Shown here: positions 63,039 through 64,000 of the stretch, piece by piece
Numbering within the stretch: the first letter of the stretch is position 1
Layout of the letters: every line of letters begins with the position of its first letter
NCBI GenBank assembly: GCA_043513815.1
Contig: CP121313.1
Location: 2,790,001-2,854,000 of the forward strand
Source of the DNA: JANQIO01 sp043513815
GTDB taxonomy: Bacteria; Pseudomonadota; Gammaproteobacteria; Pseudomonadales; Halieaceae
Direction: 5' to 3'
DNA: 64,000 nt
Translations under genes and position numbers: made by a program
The notes under the pieces: model-generated
Seen by the model: the letters and a program-made list of their open reading frames with translations, nothing else
What the model was told of the DNA's origin: nothing
The model's database searches: none

Positions 63039-63920
63039 ATGCAAAAGGCCCGATTTATGCACCTCGCCTTCAGTTCCATGAATACCCTGGCCGATCCGCC
63101 GCCGCCCGAACTCGCCCTGGCCCTTGAGCAGCGCGGCTTCGAGTCACTGTGGTACGGCGAACACAGCCATATCCCCTGCTCGCGCAGGACCCCCTATCCA
63201 CCCGGCGGCGAGCTACCGGCGCCCTACAGCAAGATGATGGACCCCTACCTGTCGTTGATGGCGGCCGCCGCGGCCACCACCACGCTCAAGCTCGGCACCG
63301 GCATCGCACTGCTTATGGAGCGCGACATCTTCTCCCAGGCCAAGACCATTGCCACCCTGGACCAGTTGTCCGGCGGCCGCGTGATCATTGGCACCGGCGT
63401 GGGCTGGAACGAGGAAGAATTCAGCAATATCAACCCCCACCCCTTCGGCAAGCGCTATGCCGTACTGCGGGAAACCGTGGCGGCGACCCGCGCCCTGTGG
63501 AATGACACGGAAGCGGAATACCACGGCGAGTACATCGATTTTGACCCGGTCTGGGCCGACCCCAAGCCGGCGCAGCCCGGCGGCCCGAAAATCTACATGG
63601 GCGCGATGGGCCCCCTCGGCATCAGGCACGCGGCACGGTGGGCGGATGGCTGGTATCCGGTGGATATCGGCCTGCCTGATGCCGCACAGGCTGTGACCGA
63701 CTTCAGGAAATTGGTGGAGCAATGCGGACGGGACCCGACGACGGTGGCAATCAACATCCAGATTATGGACACTTCCAATCTGGACAAGCTCAAACAGTAC
63801 CGGGACCTGGGCGTGGAGCGCGCCACAGTAGGCGTGGCCGTGGATATGTGGGACAAGCCTGATCAGGTGATGCCCATGATCGACCGCTTCAGCAAGCTGA
63901 TCCCGGAACTCAGTGAATAA
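63039..63920 (+). CDS. LLM-class (F420-type) flavin-dependent oxidoreductase
   Basis: The 293-residue TIM-barrel protein belongs to the luciferase-like monooxygenase superfamily: MHLAFSSMNTLADPP, then GFESLWYGEHSHIP, TTTLKLGTGIALL, FSQAKTIATLDQLSGGRVIIG split across about 107-128, and GVGWNEEEF. The F420-dependent subgroup is the usual label, but FMN use is possible. ATG at 63039 follows GGGG by about 9 bases; a second ATG lies six codons downstream. Confidence 0.9.
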   Translation: MQKARFMHLAFSSMNTLADPPPPELALALEQRGFESLWYGEHSHIPCSRRTPYPPGGELPAPYSKMMDPYLSLMAAAAATTTLKLGTGIALLMERDIFSQAKTIATLDQLSGGRVIIGTGVGWNEEEFSNINPHPFGKRYAVLRETVAATRALWNDTEAEYHGEYIDFDPVWADPKPAQPGGPKIYMGAMGPLGIRHAARWADGWYPVDIGLPDAAQAVTDFRKLVEQCGRDPTTVAINIQIMDTSNLDKLKQYRDLGVERATVGVAVDMWDKPDQVMPMIDRFSKLIPELSE

Positions 63921-63940
63921 AGACCACGAGGAACCACATC

Positions 63941-64000
63941 ATGACTCGACTGCTCAGTATTCTCTTCTGTGCCCTGCTACTGGCTCAACCGGCACTGGCT
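63941..64000 (+). CDS. Secreted protein, N-terminal signal peptide only (partial)
   Basis: The last 60 bases encode MTRLLSILFCALLLAQPALA, a complete Sec signal peptide with an AxA-type end. GAGGAA lies 8 bases upstream. The rest of the gene is beyond the window edge. It follows the LLM oxidoreductase by 20 bases, so the two are probably in one transcript. Confidence 0.65.
   Translation, partial: MTRLLSILFCALLLAQPALA

Overview
The window is GC-rich DNA with tightly packed genes, no insertion sequence, no phage genes and no CRISPR array. The complete type II secretion operon, a TonB-dependent receptor of the large carbohydrate-scavenging type, LldEFG lactate oxidation, a Na+-pumping oxaloacetate decarboxylase and an F420-type LLM oxidoreductase together suggest a marine gammaproteobacterium, perhaps of the Halieaceae/OM60-NOR5 or related Cellvibrionales. 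That placement is inference from gene content, not from a marker gene.

Region 1 (about 1-23,900) is a carbohydrate-utilisation locus. It has a LytTR-type two-component pair (227-2205) and a secreted CBM9-like protein. A minus-strand block runs from a TonB-dependent receptor, through a strong intrinsic terminator, to a flavin halogenase, SapC, a cupin/JmjC-like protein and a second flavin halogenase. An ADP-ribosylglycohydrolase-like gene lies upstream. Facing away from it is a plus-strand operon of two GH3 beta-glucosidases, a GPH symporter, an SP-family sugar transporter and a Gfo/Idh/MocA oxidoreductase. A PhyH-type dioxygenase and a GH43 beta-xylosidase close the locus. Inferred flow: oligosaccharides enter the periplasm through the TonB receptor, cross the inner membrane by the two sugar transporters, and are cut by the GH3/GH43 enzymes, which show no signal peptide.

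Region 2 (23,876-28,948) holds a MAPEG protein, a small membrane protein, a GNAT acetyltransferase, bifunctional PutA, a small CBU_0592-like membrane protein and rubredoxin. PutA ends inside the last of four 38-bp tandem repeats.

Region 3 (28,979-40,474) is the complete type II secretion operon gspCDEFGHIJKLMN on the minus strand. The prepilin peptidase is not here. XdhC-like and MocA-like cofactor genes lie just upstream.

Region 4 (42,072-54,673) holds an M20 amidohydrolase, UbiX, OadGAB, an acetolactate-synthase-like TPP enzyme, an M28 lipoprotein peptidase, a POT peptide transporter, a saccharopine-dehydrogenase-like protein and a methyltransferase.

Region 5 (54,700-64,000) holds a GT39-like membrane protein, a zinc-ribbon membrane protein, tRNA-Thr(CGT), an 85-kDa-class membrane protein of unknown function, LldEFG followed by a REP-like palindrome array, a dienelactone hydrolase, an LLM oxidoreductase and the first 20 codons of a secreted protein.

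The most unusual features are the halogenase/SapC/cupin/PhyH set inside a sugar locus, a second halogenase with altered signature residues, two short tandem-repeat arrays that sit on stop codons or gene ends, and an OadA with one apparent metal-ligand substitution.
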